Shown piece by piece: positions 45,940-58,400 of a stretch of DNA of 64,000 nt. The position numbers and the translations under genes are program-made. Source of the DNA: Linnemannia elongata (taxonomy: Eukaryota > Mortierellomycota > Mortierellomycetes > Mortierellales > Mortierellaceae); NCBI GenBank assembly GCA_036320915.1, contig JAXBDG010000001.1, positions 1,426,001-1,490,000 of the forward strand, written 5' to 3'. Below the pieces are notes generated by a model, which was not told where the DNA came from, did no database searches, and was given only the letters and a program-made list of their open reading frames with translations. Position 1 is the first letter of the stretch; each line of letters opens with the position of its first letter.

Positions 45940-47171
45940 CGTTGTCAATTGGTTTTGATGTGGTGGAAGTGGAGTGGAGAGGGTGGTGATGTCTGAAAAG
46001 AGTATGGAGTTGGGTATGAGAGGGTAAGAAAGAGTGTTACGATTGGGTATGACGATAGAGGGAGTGGAGTGAGAAAGAAAGAAAGAAGGAGAATGAAGAG
46101 TGCAGAAGAAGAAGAAGAAGAAGGGTAAGGTTGAGAGATTAAGGAGAGGAAGGACAAAAAAATGGGCAGCAATGTGAGATTGATGGTAGGGAGACAGGTC
46201 GAGAGAAAGAAAAGCCTAAAAAATTTGCTTGCCCTGAGCTTGTTCCTCTCTTCATATCTGAGACTGATCAAGCTGATGAACCACTCCTATACGTCATTCT
46301 TAGTGGCGGCTGAGACACGCATGGTACCATGGAGGCATGGACCACGGAATACGGTAAAGTAATTCACCACTACCAGGTTATGTTATTCATTTGATAGCCT
46401 TTTCTAAGGTAGTTTTTGTTGTAAGCGCGCTTACCTTTCGTTTCCGCGTGGGTCAGACCTTAATCGGTATTGCTATTATTTCTTATTATTCCTTTCTTCA
46501 TATTTCTTATTTCTTCTTTTACTTCTTTCTCCTTCACACACATATCACTGCCATCTCGCTGGATCACGAAACAAAAGGACAAGGTATGGAAGGACAAACT
46601 TATCCATGCTCACACTCATACACACATGTACACATTGATACAAGTCATGAATATTGCACAGCTCACAACCTCGTATCCCTGACAGCGAGAGAGGGAAAGA
46701 GTGTGTGAAAGAGAGCTTGTTCTTTGAGCAAGTTAAAGTACCGTTACTTACCTCTCCTTCACCCAACGTGCGCCACCATTTCTTAATGGTGGATCCTGTA
46801 TGCGGTGAATGTGTGGTCATTCTTCATCGCTGTCACAAACACACAAAAAAAAAGGAGAGAAGACGAGTGGAATCAGAAAAGAGAGGAAAGTTTACTCGCA
46901 CATGCTCTCAAAAAAAAGTCGATTGGTTCCAATCCATCCGTCCATCCATCCATCCATCCATCCATCCATCCATCCATACATCAATCTTTCATTTCTTAAC
47001 TCTCCTTTGTCGCATCCGTTCTTCCTATCTTCATCAATAACACCCACCCCTCCCCGCTCATTTCCCCACCTCCTTTTCCTCCTTCCTCCCAACCACTAAC
47101 ACGAAAAAGAAACAAAACGAACAATCGCCTTACCAGGCCCTCCATTCCTGGACCAGCCATCTGCGATTACC
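45940..47171. promoter_or_regulatory. Divergent promoter region with a CCAT microsatellite
   Basis: This 1.23-kb gap lies between divergent genes. It contains a GAA run near 46108-46123, CA-rich stretches near 46535 and 46615-46650, and the CCAT array at 46932-46978. The leader before 47172 is CT-rich. No gene is seen. Confidence 0.55.
46932..46978. repeat. Tetranucleotide microsatellite (CCAT)n
   Basis: About eleven copies of CCAT, with one CCGT variant near the start, lie about 195 bases upstream of the next gene start. Confidence 0.93.
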
Positions 47172-48581
47172 ATGTCCTCCGCTCGCATCCTCCAAGACGA
47201 CGATTGGGTCATCGGTGCTCCTTCCGAAAGAAAGACTCCTCACAGACCCGTCTCAGGTCTTCCTCCTCCTTCGTCCTCGATATCTTCGGCTCGACTGACA
47301 AGGTCACCCCAAAAGCTAAACGGAAACAATAGCAACAGCAGCAACTACAACAATAGTAACAGCCACACTTACATCAAAAACACCTCCAACACAGCCAACG
47401 GCAACAGTAATAGCAGCAGCAACAGCAGTAACGACATCATGAATGGTGTCATAAGGAGCTATCCCTCTAATCGAGATACAAGACACGGAGCCTACGGGTT
47501 TTTTAGCTCTGGCCAGAACACCCACCACTTTGAATCGTATCTCTCACGCAAGGGACACCAGGACATCCAACCACTCCCTCAAGCAAAGCCATCCACCGAG
47601 CGAGTCTCTGTCCCCTTGCCAGAAGGCACCGGGAAGGCTGCAGGAGTTTGGAATGCCTTCAATGGATCGTACACTCAACAGGACTGGGCAAACTATGCTC
47701 GCGGTCAAGCAGCACCAGGTGCGAAAAAGCCTACAAACACAGCAGTAGCAACAACTCGAACGAATGCACCTGCTTCGACAGCGGTGGCTTCTCATGAGGC
47801 ACAAAAGCCGTCACTGTCGCCTTTGGTCATGCCTGCCTCTGCTCCTGCTCCTGCCCCTGCCTCTGCTTCTTCTACGGCTCGTCCTACTTCTTCTTCCTCT
47901 TCTTCTTCTTCCTCTTCTTCTTCCTCTTCTTCTTCCTCTTCTTCTTCAGCCTCCAAGTCTTTAACTGCTCCAATGGCACCGCCTCGCCCCCCAGCCCTTT
48001 TGATCGATCTGGAGTTCACCCCGAGCACTCCTGTCACCCCTACACTGAACCCCAATGTGTTGGCAGATCTGCTGGACCTGGACTTTTTCCCTTCTCCTAC
48101 TCCCACTACAATAACCGCTACTACCCCCATTATTGGTGCCGACATCAGGACCGAGCCGCCCAAGGATTCAGTAGAGAAGGCCACTGTGACTGAAGAGTCT
48201 ACTTTGATTGACTTTTCGGACGCCCCCAGTGATCCACCAGCCCTTGACGAACCAAGAAGCCATTCCGCGTCGAGTGTGACATTTGAAGATGGCAGTCACT
48301 CGGACGGCCACATGGTGGCGGAAGGATACACTACCAGCAACACTGACTATGACGACGAGGACAGTGACAGTGACAGCGATAGTAGCGACGATGACGATGA
48401 TGATCACCTCCATCGTCAGTTTGGTGTTGACAAGAGCTTCCACAATGAGAAGGACGCGGAATCCGATGTCAAAGGTATCTTTGTCGACTTTGCGACCTTG
48501 GCCAATCTCAGGACGGAGCTTTTGGACGCCAACGTCACCTGGGATGACCTCTTGACACGACTGAAGAGAGTCCACGCTTGA
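47172..48581 (+). CDS. Serine-rich protein with clathrin-box-like motifs, function unknown
   Basis: A single exon encodes 469 residues. It opens SSARILQDDDWVIGAPSERK. Asn- and Ser-rich stretches follow, with a run of over 20 serines at about residues 240-262. Next come LLIDLEF, DLLDLDFFP and TLIDFSD, which fit the clathrin-box pattern (L-hydrophobic-x-hydrophobic-acidic). After an acidic DSDSDSSDDDDDD tract it ends in a predicted helix (FATLANLRTELLDANVTWDD LLTRLKRVHA). I recognise no catalytic domain. An adaptor role in membrane traffic is inference from the short motifs only. Confidence 0.75.
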   Translation: MSSARILQDDDWVIGAPSERKTPHRPVSGLPPPSSSISSARLTRSPQKLNGNNSNSSNYNNSNSHTYIKNTSNTANGNSNSSSNSSNDIMNGVIRSYPSNRDTRHGAYGFFSSGQNTHHFESYLSRKGHQDIQPLPQAKPSTERVSVPLPEGTGKAAGVWNAFNGSYTQQDWANYARGQAAPGAKKPTNTAVATTRTNAPASTAVASHEAQKPSLSPLVMPASAPAPAPASASSTARPTSSSSSSSSSSSSSSSSSSSSASKSLTAPMAPPRPPALLIDLEFTPSTPVTPTLNPNVLADLLDLDFFPSPTPTTITATTPIIGADIRTEPPKDSVEKATVTEESTLIDFSDAPSDPPALDEPRSHSASSVTFEDGSHSDGHMVAEGYTTSNTDYDDEDSDSDSDSSDDDDDDHLHRQFGVDKSFHNEKDAESDVKGIFVDFATLANLRTELLDANVTWDDLLTRLKRVHA

Positions 48582-48976
48582 GAAGTGAAGGCTTATTTTC
48601 CCACCACCCACCGACCAATGATCGCCTGCAGTTGCCGTCCTTGGTCTGTTCGCCTGTTCGTGGATATTTCTTTTGTTGCTTTTCCATACTTGCTATATTT
48701 GTGACGCACATACACCGCCAAATTATACCTTGCTTCCTTTTCTTTGTCCTTCCCTTTGCTCAACTCGCAGATGTACATAGTCTATTCTCTCGCCGACAAA
48801 AACAAAGCAAAATACAAGATAGCAAACCTTCATTTTCAAACACATCCAAACAACTGACAATCTACGCGTATGATATCATATTGACTTTTTTTATTTTCAG
48901 AATGGAACAGACAAGTTTGGCTTATGAAGGCAGAACTGAACGAGTGGAAAGGAAGGGCAAAAAAAAAGAAGCTCCC
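48582..48976. other. Convergent 3' flanks
   Basis: This 395-base gap lies between convergent genes (47172-48581 and 48977-50699). A frame on the plus strand runs through it but has no independent support. It likely holds only untranslated regions. Confidence 0.6.
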
Positions 48977-50699
48977 CTATTCATGCTTAAGCTTCTTGAT
49001 AGGCTTGGACTGATGGAAATGGACCTTGATCGCAACACCCTGCTTGTCGGTCGTCACGGTGATATCCGAAGTCTTCTTCAGAAGCTTGTCACAACCCAAG
49101 TTGACCCAAGAGGCTGCATAACGTTGACCCATAAACGTCAACAAGTTGTTCGCAGCAGCCGTATCAGGCGAAGGACGACCGACAATGAACTTTCCAATCT
49201 TTTGAATGTAACGAGGAGCAATGTCGCCGTAGTTTTTACAGTAGGTCGTTGGGTTTGCTTGTTTGAGGTTTGTGATGAGAGGTTGGTCGACGCCTCGGCG
49301 GTAAGCGTTTACTTTCTTGATGGAGGGCTTGTTGTTGGAGAGGACCATGGGGTCGCTGTAGGGGATCAAGGCGACGGGAGCACGTTGGAGCAAGGCGGAG
49401 ACTTCGTTGAGCGCCAGTGAGCCCAGCTGGACGCCGTGCTCCATCAGCGAAGGGGCCTTGAAGGGCTTGCAGTTGAGTGGCTATTGGATATTAGGTGCAA
49501 AATACATGCAATGAGGTTGTTAGTTTAAGAAAGGAACAACGGGCAGAATTGCACAAGAGCCACAAAGATGAAAGGCGAGAAGAGCAAAAAAAAAAAAAAC
49601 TTACGGGATCGAGAAGGTTGGAAACCAAAGCATTATCAGAGCCGTTGGAAAACTCTGTAAACTCTGCATACGACCCGAGCTTCTTGCGGTTTTTCTTGGT
49701 GGCCTGAGCAAAATGGCCACCCTTGGCCTGGAGGTAAGTCGTAAGGACATTGTCACTCTGATCCTGGTCAATGATACCAAAGAAGCGGGTGGTGGGGCAT
49801 GGATCACCATTGACATCGTTGCCGAGACGAGGGATGCTAAGCTTGCCAGCCTTCTTGGCGGCGTTGACGGCCTGGAAGAACGGGGAGGCGTTGCAGTAGG
49901 CAAATTGACCAAAGATATCGGTGGATGAGAGGCCGTTGACACAGCTCGTGATGTCGCCTGTGAGGGTGATTGATTGAGAGTTTGCGCCAAACCAGAGGCC
50001 GACGATGGAGTTCTTGGGCAGTTTTGGGACCACTGGATCGATTGCCGGCATCGTGCCTAAGAGGGAGGTTAGGATATTGAAGGATAGAAGAGGGAAACGC
50101 GTGTTAAGTAAATTGGTGCCACTCAATGTTTGCTTTGCTTTGCCCTTCACCCGCCAGCGCCAAAACAGTCAATCCAAAATAGAAAAAAAAAAAAAAAAGG
50201 CTTCCTTCTTAGTTCCTCTCTAATATTAGATCTCAGCGTCATTTTTGTCTGAGGTTCAACCTCTCAGGTTCAGGGGGAAATAAGCAAAGGAACTAAGACT
50301 CCTTTAGAAGAAAAGTGTCCAGCAGACCCATCCCACTCTCAAAAAAAAAAAAAAAAAAAAAAAAAACTCAATGAGAGCACTTTTCGGCGGTTTCGGAACC
50401 TATTTTCCTTCGACTTTTTCTCCCTTACCTTCGTTAATAACCAGTGGCTGGTAGACGCTAAAGGTGTTTGTATCAAGATCAAACACTGTAGCCTCGACAA
50501 AGACCTGCTGGTCCCCAACGGTTTGGTCACAGTTGCCCTTCTGGAGGATGTAAGGAGTGGCAAGACCCTTGGCGGTGAGAGGGTTCTTGGGGACTTTGAG
50601 GACGCATGCTCCCGGGGTTGATTTGGCTTCAACAGAACCGGAAAGGGCCAGGAGGGAGGCGGAGATGGAGATGAGCAAGTATGAAGTGATCTTGACCAT
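48977..50699 (-). CDS. Secreted protein of unknown function
   Basis: Three exons (50699-50429, 50056-49605, 49480-48977) encode 408 residues. A clear signal peptide (MVKITSYLLISISASLLALS, cleavage near residue 25) predicts secretion. The mature protein has paired cysteines (GACVLKV, GNCDQTV, TSCVNG, YCNASPF, DPCPTTRFFG, TTYCKNYGD, NLGCDKLL) that could form disulfides, and an NAS sequon. Blocks such as NSIVGLWFGANSQSITLTGD, LIPYSDPMVLSNNKPSIKK and NLLTFMGQRYAASWVNLG look like a folded domain. I do not recognise the family. A TATATATA lies about 450 bases upstream, and the leader is CT-rich in the gene's sense. Confidence 0.82.
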
Positions 50700-52432
50700 T
50701 GTGATAATAGGTTCAAAGTGTTACGTATTAGAAGGGTGAGAGGGTAGTAGTGGTCGTTGAAGAAAGGTAGAGGAATAAGAGGGTGAAGTGGCGAGAGATG
50801 GTCTTATAAGAAAGAAGAGAATAAGAGTGTGAGAAGGCTGTCGTTCGGTGGGTATGGGTTGAAGGTACAAAAGGCAAGACACGGAGAGTTAAACTGGGGA
50901 AGGGGGAGTGAAAACAAAGAATGGGGAAGAGGGCGGAAGGATAAGAATCAAAGTGTGTTGGTTGCAAGCGAGGTTGAGAATGTAAGGCAGAGTAGCGATT
51001 AAGGAGGAATTTGCCGCGGAAGGGGTTGAGGTGAGGGGTTGATAAAGGTGAGAAGGAAGAAGGGGAATAAGAAGGAGGTGAGGAGCGAAGTGAGAATGCT
51101 GAAGGAAAAGAAAGAACAAAAAAGACTGGAAAGAAGGATGGGAAGAGCGGGTATATATACTGACTGAGAAAAGCTTCAAACATTGTTCTTCCAGACCGCC
51201 AATGTCGCCGCGCTTTCACTCAGTCTTGGTTAGTCTCCTTTTGAAGTATAAATTAGGCGCTTGGATGTAATTAAAATATGAACAAAAAGGTAAACAATAT
51301 TCAATACCGTAGCAAGAGCGGTTGACTGGCTGGAAAACACTGCCGTCTACTTTCACTGAAGAGCCATTCAACGACAAAAAAACAACGGGGTGTCTGATGA
51401 TAACATTCCTAAATTGTTTTATCCTTCTTCTTCTGTTGCCTTCCTCCTTTTCTTCTGTGATCCTTGAACCACATCCAGCAAAGCTGCCACAATGGAAGCT
51501 TGATGGTTCTCCCCACCTCTTTTCCCGTACACCAGCACAGTGTTCAAAGTTGGGGCTAGGCAATGGGTCAATCTCAATCTCATTTTCGCGCTCTGACGGT
51601 GGCACAAAATGATCTTTTTTTTTTTTTTTTTTCACCGCTACTCAGCGCCCATTGTTCGTCTTCTTAACCTGGGCTAAAGTATCCGCCTTGCGGGTTCCCC
51701 GTCCAACGAGAGCCCCATATTTCTCATTTCCTACCCCCTTTCTCTCATTTCGACGTTTCTGCTTCTTGAACATTCGTCAAAGGCCATGAGCGCGAAGGAG
51801 GTCAGGCAGCTAAAAAGAAAGTGCTCTCTGCAATTGACAAATCAATACGTAAAACAACAAACCAAACAAATAATTATGCAAAATGGAAAACTAGATGGAG
51901 ACAACCGACCCTCCTCCCTCCACATTCGGCAATATACGACCGAGAGAGCGGAGAAAAGAGAGAGAGAGAGAGAAAGTCGTACCACCATGGTGATACATGA
52001 ATGGTTTTTTTTGTTCTCGAATGAGAACGAATGGCGTCTCTTCGTTCAACCCCTTTTTTCTAAGTCGATTTTTTTTTTGTTCTCAATTTTTTCACCACCC
52101 CTGTGCCTGAATCCGAATCATAGGCGAGTCTTGTCGTTAGAGGTTTGAGCCACCCTTGTTTTTTGCATATCGTCCCTGAGAACAAAGTCTTACCACTTTT
52201 AAACGGATGAACATAAAAGAACGACAAGGGTGGCGATGGAGATATTCTTAGACGACAACGACGACGATGATGATGAAGGAGGTCATCCAACTATAGCCAG
52301 AACTTCCTCGGAGATAAACGACGAGTCGGAGTCCTAACGTCTGTCAAACCCTCCTAACGTCGGATTCACCCATCATTTTTGTCTACTCTTCCATCTCCTT
52401 TTCTCACCCTTGTCTCTTGCTATCTTTACACT

Positions 52433-52463
<31 letters not shown>

Positions 52464-53188
52464 AAAAAAAAAAACAAAAAAAAAGAAAAAAAAAAAAAAT
52501 TCGACTCTCATTGTTCAAACCCTTTCGAGACGAGGATGTCAACAAAGGGAGAGGTCAAAAGTGATCGAGGAGCTAAATTACAAAAACATTATTATTCGCG
52601 CACACAAACCACACAGTCTAGTCAACACATGAACACGAGTTCCCAGGCGACATTTTCCGTCCTCCTCATTCTTCAACGGCAAAAAAAGAAAAAAAAGAAA
52701 AAAAAAATGAGATCAAACGCTCTGATTTCATGTGTATCATACCTACGTTCTTAGGGGCCCTAAATCAACTCTCTTCAGTTAGCTTTGCTGCAGGTGTGGA
52801 ACCCCTCCCTTGTCCTCCTTTTGATACCAGCAGGAAATTACTTTGACTTGAAGGGCTACACGAATCTTGCATTTTTTTTTTATTTTACTCATGGTGGTTT
52901 TTTATTCCTAGGACCGAAAAGGCCAGGTACTTTGCATGGAGCCATGAGGACCTTTTACTTTGTTCCGCCATGCTATCCTAATGAATGTAAAAATACGTCA
53001 AGAAGGATGGTCTCTTCGGCGTAACATTCGTCACAAAAGCATAGTTTCCTTTACATAACAAGCGTGTACTGTTCTCAAGTACATGTGGTAGAGGAATGAG
53101 AAGGTACCAATGCAAACTGAGAGAATGAATTTTTAATTGAATGTGAAAGTGAGAGGAGAGAAAAGTGAACGAGAGAGATATGAATGAT
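50700..53188. other. 2.5-kb gene-free stretch: promoter of the secreted-protein gene and Aim24 3' flank
   Basis: The left part (50700-51180) is GA-rich (CT-rich leader on the minus strand) and holds a TATATATA near 51150. The rest has a poly-T near 51618-51632, CT followed by interrupted poly-A near 52436-52499, and further A-rich runs near 52680-52707. Short frames here show no protein character. Nothing else is supported. Confidence 0.55.
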
Positions 53189-55055
53189 CTATGCGCTGGT
53201 TGACTCGCGCTTGGTAATAGTAGAACCCTCGCCGTGGTGATCAATAACCTGACGCTTGATCTGAGGAGTCGATCCCGAAAGAGGCGTAGAAGGAGTAGTA
53301 GACGAAGCGGCGGTGGCGGAACCAGTCTTGGTAATAGTGACGTGGCCATCACGAGTCACGGTCGCAAAGGTGTTTGGAGGGGTGGTAGGCTTGGGAGGGG
53401 CGGGAGCAACGGGGGCAGGGAAGATGACAGGGAGCTTAGTGGCTGAAGAGGTGATCTGCTTCAAGACCTCGGTGCTCGGACGGACGCGACTGCAGAGGTA
53501 GAAATCTCCGGGTCCCTGGAGGCGGACAAACTCTTGCTTTCCAAAGAGAACATTACCCAGACGCTCTCCGAGACGGGAGGCAATGTTCAGGGTCGTAGCG
53601 ACGTAAGGGTTGGAGAGGATCTTGGACGAACGCGACTCGGGCTCTGCCAAATGCGAAGGATCGATAGCTAGACGCGAAGCTGCAGGTGATGAACCAGCCT
53701 CCCAAGCGATCAAATGTCTGCAGGATCAATGACCAATCAAAAGAAACGTCGTTAGGATACAGTTGGGATCCACGCGAGACATCGTGAATCTCAGTGCATC
53801 AACCACGCGAAAACTTTTCTCCTTGTCTCAAAAGAAACACTTGGATGACGACTTACCTAGGGTTGACGAGGTACTCCTCCTTGGGCGCGAGAACAAGGCG
53901 GTAAATACCTCCGTAGCTTGCAATAGCAAGCGTTCCACGACCAGTGACCCGGTGGGCGAAAAAGTTGGTGACGCCTAATCCTGCTTTGGCCAATCCAAGC
54001 TGAAGAATGACGCGGGGAGATCTGGCCAAGAAAGCGTCGCGTCTGATGTAGTATTCTGAAGTTCCGTCCATGCGGATAGCTGCAATGTCTGACATGTGCT
54101 GGGGCGCCAACAAAACGTCTCCCGAAACAGTATCCGTTGAGAACTATTTTGAGCATAACAAGAGGAAGTCCAAATCGCGTGTTATTAGCCGTTTGCCATT
54201 TCAACCCATAAACTGATCGCTGCTTATTTAGTTCCCGTTACTGCCGTTATGACTGCCTATTTCCCGAGACTTGCCTTTTGAAAGTGCAATGATCCTCCTG
54301 CCAAGCGACGTCCAAGAGCCTTCAATGGGTTGGAAACAGTCGAGAGCTCCGATTGGACCTAGATAAGTAGTAATGGTAAAAACTCTCCGCGTTAGCCATT
54401 GAGCAAAATCTTGATGTAGATCCCATAATTGCCAAGTGTGAGGGCGCGAAAAGACTCACCTCAGCCGAGCTTCCGACTGCAGCACCAGGTGCGGCATAGA
54501 GCTCTGAACGCTGGGGCAATCTGACGTGAAGCATCGATCCCAATCCTGCGCTGACAACCTCAAACTCGGGATCGGCGACCGAGGGCTGTTTGATCCACTT
54601 GGAGGCGTTGTTGATACCTATTCATACGTTTCGTCAATGGCAATGAAGAAAATGCTCTGTCAATGCCACGTCCTAAAGCTGATGTCATAATGATACTAGC
54701 CCCTGCTTTTGGTACAATTGAAAGAAAGGACTCTCATACCAGGCAGGATCGACATGATGCCTTTCTTGGAGCCCTGAGAAGCCTCCAAAGTGCTGGAAGT
54801 CTCGGTGCGCGACTGATCGTCCGAGGTAGAGGACTTGGTGTTGGTGCTGTTGTTGGTAGCCAATGCATCCCTGCGTGCCTGAATGCGCTCCTCGAGTGAA
54901 TCCAGCTTTCTGTCCAGGGTAGGGGCCTCTCCGCTGGTTGGCTGCGAGGCGGCGTTGTAGGCCAGGTTGGCATAGGCTCTCCTCACATTGGTGAGGCTAG
55001 CGCCTGCGACACGTCCGGTCTTAGCCACCTGGGCGATTGTCCTGACATTCATCAT
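53189..55055 (-). CDS. AIM24: Mitochondrial protein Aim24
   Basis: Five exons (55055-54740, 54617-54460, 54358-54275, 54143-53857, 53717-53189) encode 457 residues. The N-terminus is an Arg/Ala-rich presequence (MMNVRTIAQVAKTGRVAGAS). The AIM24/TRAP-like beta fold is read from FEVVSAGLGSMLHVRLP, YAAPGAAVGSSAEV, GGSLHFQKFSTDTVSGDVLL, PQHMSDIAAIRMDG, YYIRRDAFLA and TLAIASYGGIYRLVLAPKEE. In yeast Aim24 acts in the inner membrane and supports MICOS and cristae shape. The intron 54144-54274 begins with GC rather than GT. The C-terminal about 90 residues are Pro/Ser/Thr-rich and variable. Confidence 0.9.
54144..54274 (-). other. Non-canonical GC-AG intron in AIM24
   Basis: The exon ends CAAAAG and the intron starts GCAAGT; the acceptor is AAATAG before TTC. 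Both sides are phase 0 and give GGSLHFQK-FSTDTVSG, a continuous family block. No nearby GT keeps the frame. Confidence 0.75.
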
Positions 55056-55425
55056 TGCTGTAGAGAAAAGTGGAGAGGGTGTGGTAGAGCCAATGGACAC
55101 GAAAACTGGGCCCCGAAGCTGAACGGCAAACCGAGGGTAACGAGGTGACTGCTTTCGAGGCTCGTCTCAGAATTTGTTATTATCGCATGCCTGCGCACAT
55201 AAAATGGGCGATGCACTGTTGTTCAGCTTTATCGCCACCAGAGTCGCGCTCAACTTAACTGAACACTCCCTTCTCCATCGACACTGCAGACGAACAGGAG
55301 ACAACAGGTGATAATACCAACTGGACTCTTTTCAATAGCAACAGCAACCCTCACCCTCATCGCCAGACAAACACTCATTCCGCAGATAACAAGAAAGGGA
55401 CTCAGCATCGCAACCATTTGCCACA
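55056..55425. promoter_or_regulatory. Divergent promoter region between AIM24 and CDC27
   Basis: This 370-base gap separates two starts. No TATA box or repeat stands out. Confidence 0.55.
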
Positions 55426-58400
55426 ATGGCTGTCACGGCATCGACAACCACCAGCCAAGGCTCCACGTCGGACACTCTAGACTCGCTACCAAAGCTCACA
55501 GCTGTCGGCCAGCGTCTGGAGCACATTATCAGATACTCGCTTGACCGGTTCCAGTTCAGGAACGCTATCTTTCTGGCAGAGAGGCTCTACTACCACACAC
55601 GCGGCACTGGTCACACGACAGAGGAACAAGAGTATGCCCAGTATTTGCTTGCAACGTGTCAGTACAGACAAGGACAACCTGAACTGGCGTGGGCGACTCT
55701 CGATGGCTGCACCTCGATCAGGAACCGGTACTTGTTTGCGCAGTGCTGCCTGGATTTGAGGCGGTATGCCGAGTGCAACGGCGTTCTGGAGTGGCTCCTG
55801 CAGGAGGCTTTGGCTCCCTGCTCTGCCACAGGTAAAAAGCAGCTTTGAAGTTATCACTCTGACGGAGCGCTGGAAAAATGCAAGAATCAACCAACATCAC
55901 CATCCATCAACACTTTCTCTAACGCGGGATTATGTGCTCTGCATTCTAGACATCATGGCTGGCAAGAACGTATCTAGCACAGGCAATCCTGACAAAGCTT
56001 CAGTACTGAATCTCCTCGGGCGGACCGCAAGGTAAGCACATGAATGCACAAGGATGCAGCCATTGCGGGATGGGTGGGTTACATGGAGAGCTAGTAATAA
56101 TAAAGTCATTTTCTATTCCAACATGCTTTTGTTACTATGGTTGTCAATGTCATATTAGAGCTCAGCAGCGGCACAAGTTGGCGATCAAATACTTTACGCA
56201 GGCTCTTGAATCCAATCCGTTTTTGTGGGAAGCGCTCGAGAACCTTTCTGAGCTTGGTAAGAACAGGATGACTCGACTTGCTGGATGTGCGTTGTTATTG
56301 GAACAAGTGCGGATCAAATTATAACCATTCATTTTCACGCTCTGCTTCTGTAGGCTCCGCTCCAGACCCAAATAGCATTTTTGCAGAATTTGACGCCACG
56401 ATTGCCAATGTCTTTGCCCCTCGGCCAGTTACGGCAATACAGCGTGTCAAACCAGCAATTCCGAACCCGCCAGCGTCATCGATAATCAAGCTTGAGGATC
56501 TACAGGATGAAAACATCAACGATACAGCAATTGAGCCTTCATACAATCAGAGCAGCATCCCTGCGCACGACTTGATAAAACCCAGACAGGGATTTCTCCC
56601 GACCATCGACACCAACAGCATGGCCGTGCTTGCTCAAATGTAAGGATTCGCTGTCACCATGATTCTCTGCTCAGGACTCGGGATTATTTCGCAAAATTGA
56701 AAACCTACATTTTTTTGCCACCGTTATCCTCTTCGTAGATCTGAGGGAAACGGGATCGACAAACCTAATACCCTCCTCAGGCGAGGCACTGCAGGGCATA
56801 TGAAGAGGCCATTCGAGCGAACCAAAGTGAGTCTTTGAATACTTGACAGCAGTGGCTCAAGGATCTATCTGAAATATGTCGTTACGTCAGGACTGACACT
56901 ATAATCCCTCCCACTTAGTCTTCGTCAGCTATACCAGCGCGCAACACATCAGGATCAATTACGAAGCGAGGGTTTGACAGACATCCCACCTTTGCCAATC
57001 TGCAAAGCTCCCATCGCGCCTCAGTCGCAAATTTCTCGTCTAATGCCGTGTCAGAAGTAGGCCAACGATCATATAATACTCCCGTCGCCTCTCCATTCTA
57101 TGTCAGCACCATGTAACTCACATCGTTTTACTTTATGAATTTAACTGGAGCAGGAACCAGCTGCGAGTGTTGTACCGCCAGCAGTATCAAAAGCCGAGTT
57201 ACAGGAAGAGCTAGAAGCTTTGCGTATTGTGGCCGATACCTTCAAGATCCTAGCAAGAGCATATGGTCTCTTCTCTCAAAACAAGTTTACCGAGTCTATG
57301 GCGGAGTACGAGTCCCTACCGTATGAACATCTGGCAAGCGGATGGGTCCAATGCCAACTCGCCAAGAACAAGTTTGAAATGACAGACTATATCACGGTAT
57401 GTTTCAGTCGGACAAAGCAATTAACCTAACTTAGAGAGTCCTTGCTGAGTTCTCCTAACTTCCGCATTTTTTCCCATTCCTGCACCGGATTAAATAGGCG
57501 GCGCAGTACTTCCAGCGAGCAAGGGAAATGGAGCCAAGTATACATAGAGACATGGAGATCTACTCGACGTGCTTGTGGCATTTGAAACAGGAGATGAAGC
57601 TCTCGGCACTTGGCAAAGAGCTCAAGGACTCTAACCACCACTCGCCGCAAGCTTGGTGTGCGCTCGGGAACGCCTACAGTTTGCGGAACGAGAACGATCA
57701 GGCGCTAAAGTGTTTTCAGCGGGCTATACAGTTGGACGATCGGTTTGCTTACGCCCACACGCTCTCTGGACACGAATATAAGGGTCTGGAAGAGTACGAC
57801 AAGGCCCTAACGGAGTACCGTACGGCTTTGAGTATCGATGACAGGCACTACCCCGCATGGTAATCTTATTATTTTTCCCTCAATGGGCGATCAGAAAGGT
57901 GCGATGGAATTACACGTGCAAGAAGGAGAAGAATGTTACTAAGAAGCCGTTGTTTGTTTGTTTATTGTTTGTCGTTTTTTGTTTGTCACTTCGGACAATA
58001 CTTAGGTGTGGTATGGGAGATGTGTACATCAAGGTTGGCAAGAGTGATCTTGCGCTGATTCATTACAAAGAGGCCCAGAGGTTGAATCCGTCCAACACGG
58101 TAGTGATCTTCTTGGTTGGCATTGTAAGTTTGTCTGTCAGTCTGCCTTGGAACCAAAACGGCCGTTCTTTGCAATGCCACGTTGTTTTTCTTGTATTGTA
58201 TTGTATATTTTTTGTGATCCTCGGCGATTCCGGTCTTAGATAAACATCGCGGTGTCATGCTCCAGAAATACCAAACTCTAATGGTCTCCTATCGGAAACA
58301 ATCGCCACCCGCCATCTTTCCGTCCTCGTGACATTGTTATTTGTTAGGTTCAAGAGAGGATGAACAGGACGACGGAAGCTTTGCGGTCGTTTGAGGAAGC

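Noticed and set aside
51786..52148. 120-codon plus-strand frame starting with an ATG
   Set aside because: It becomes low-complexity (ERERES runs, Phe-rich end) and has no domain, promoter or splice support.
57057..57118. Longer exon 6 of CDC27 ending at the ATGTAAC site
   Set aside because: It enters the next exon in a frame that stops after 19 codons. The GTAGGC donor at 57057 keeps the Cdc27 sequence intact.
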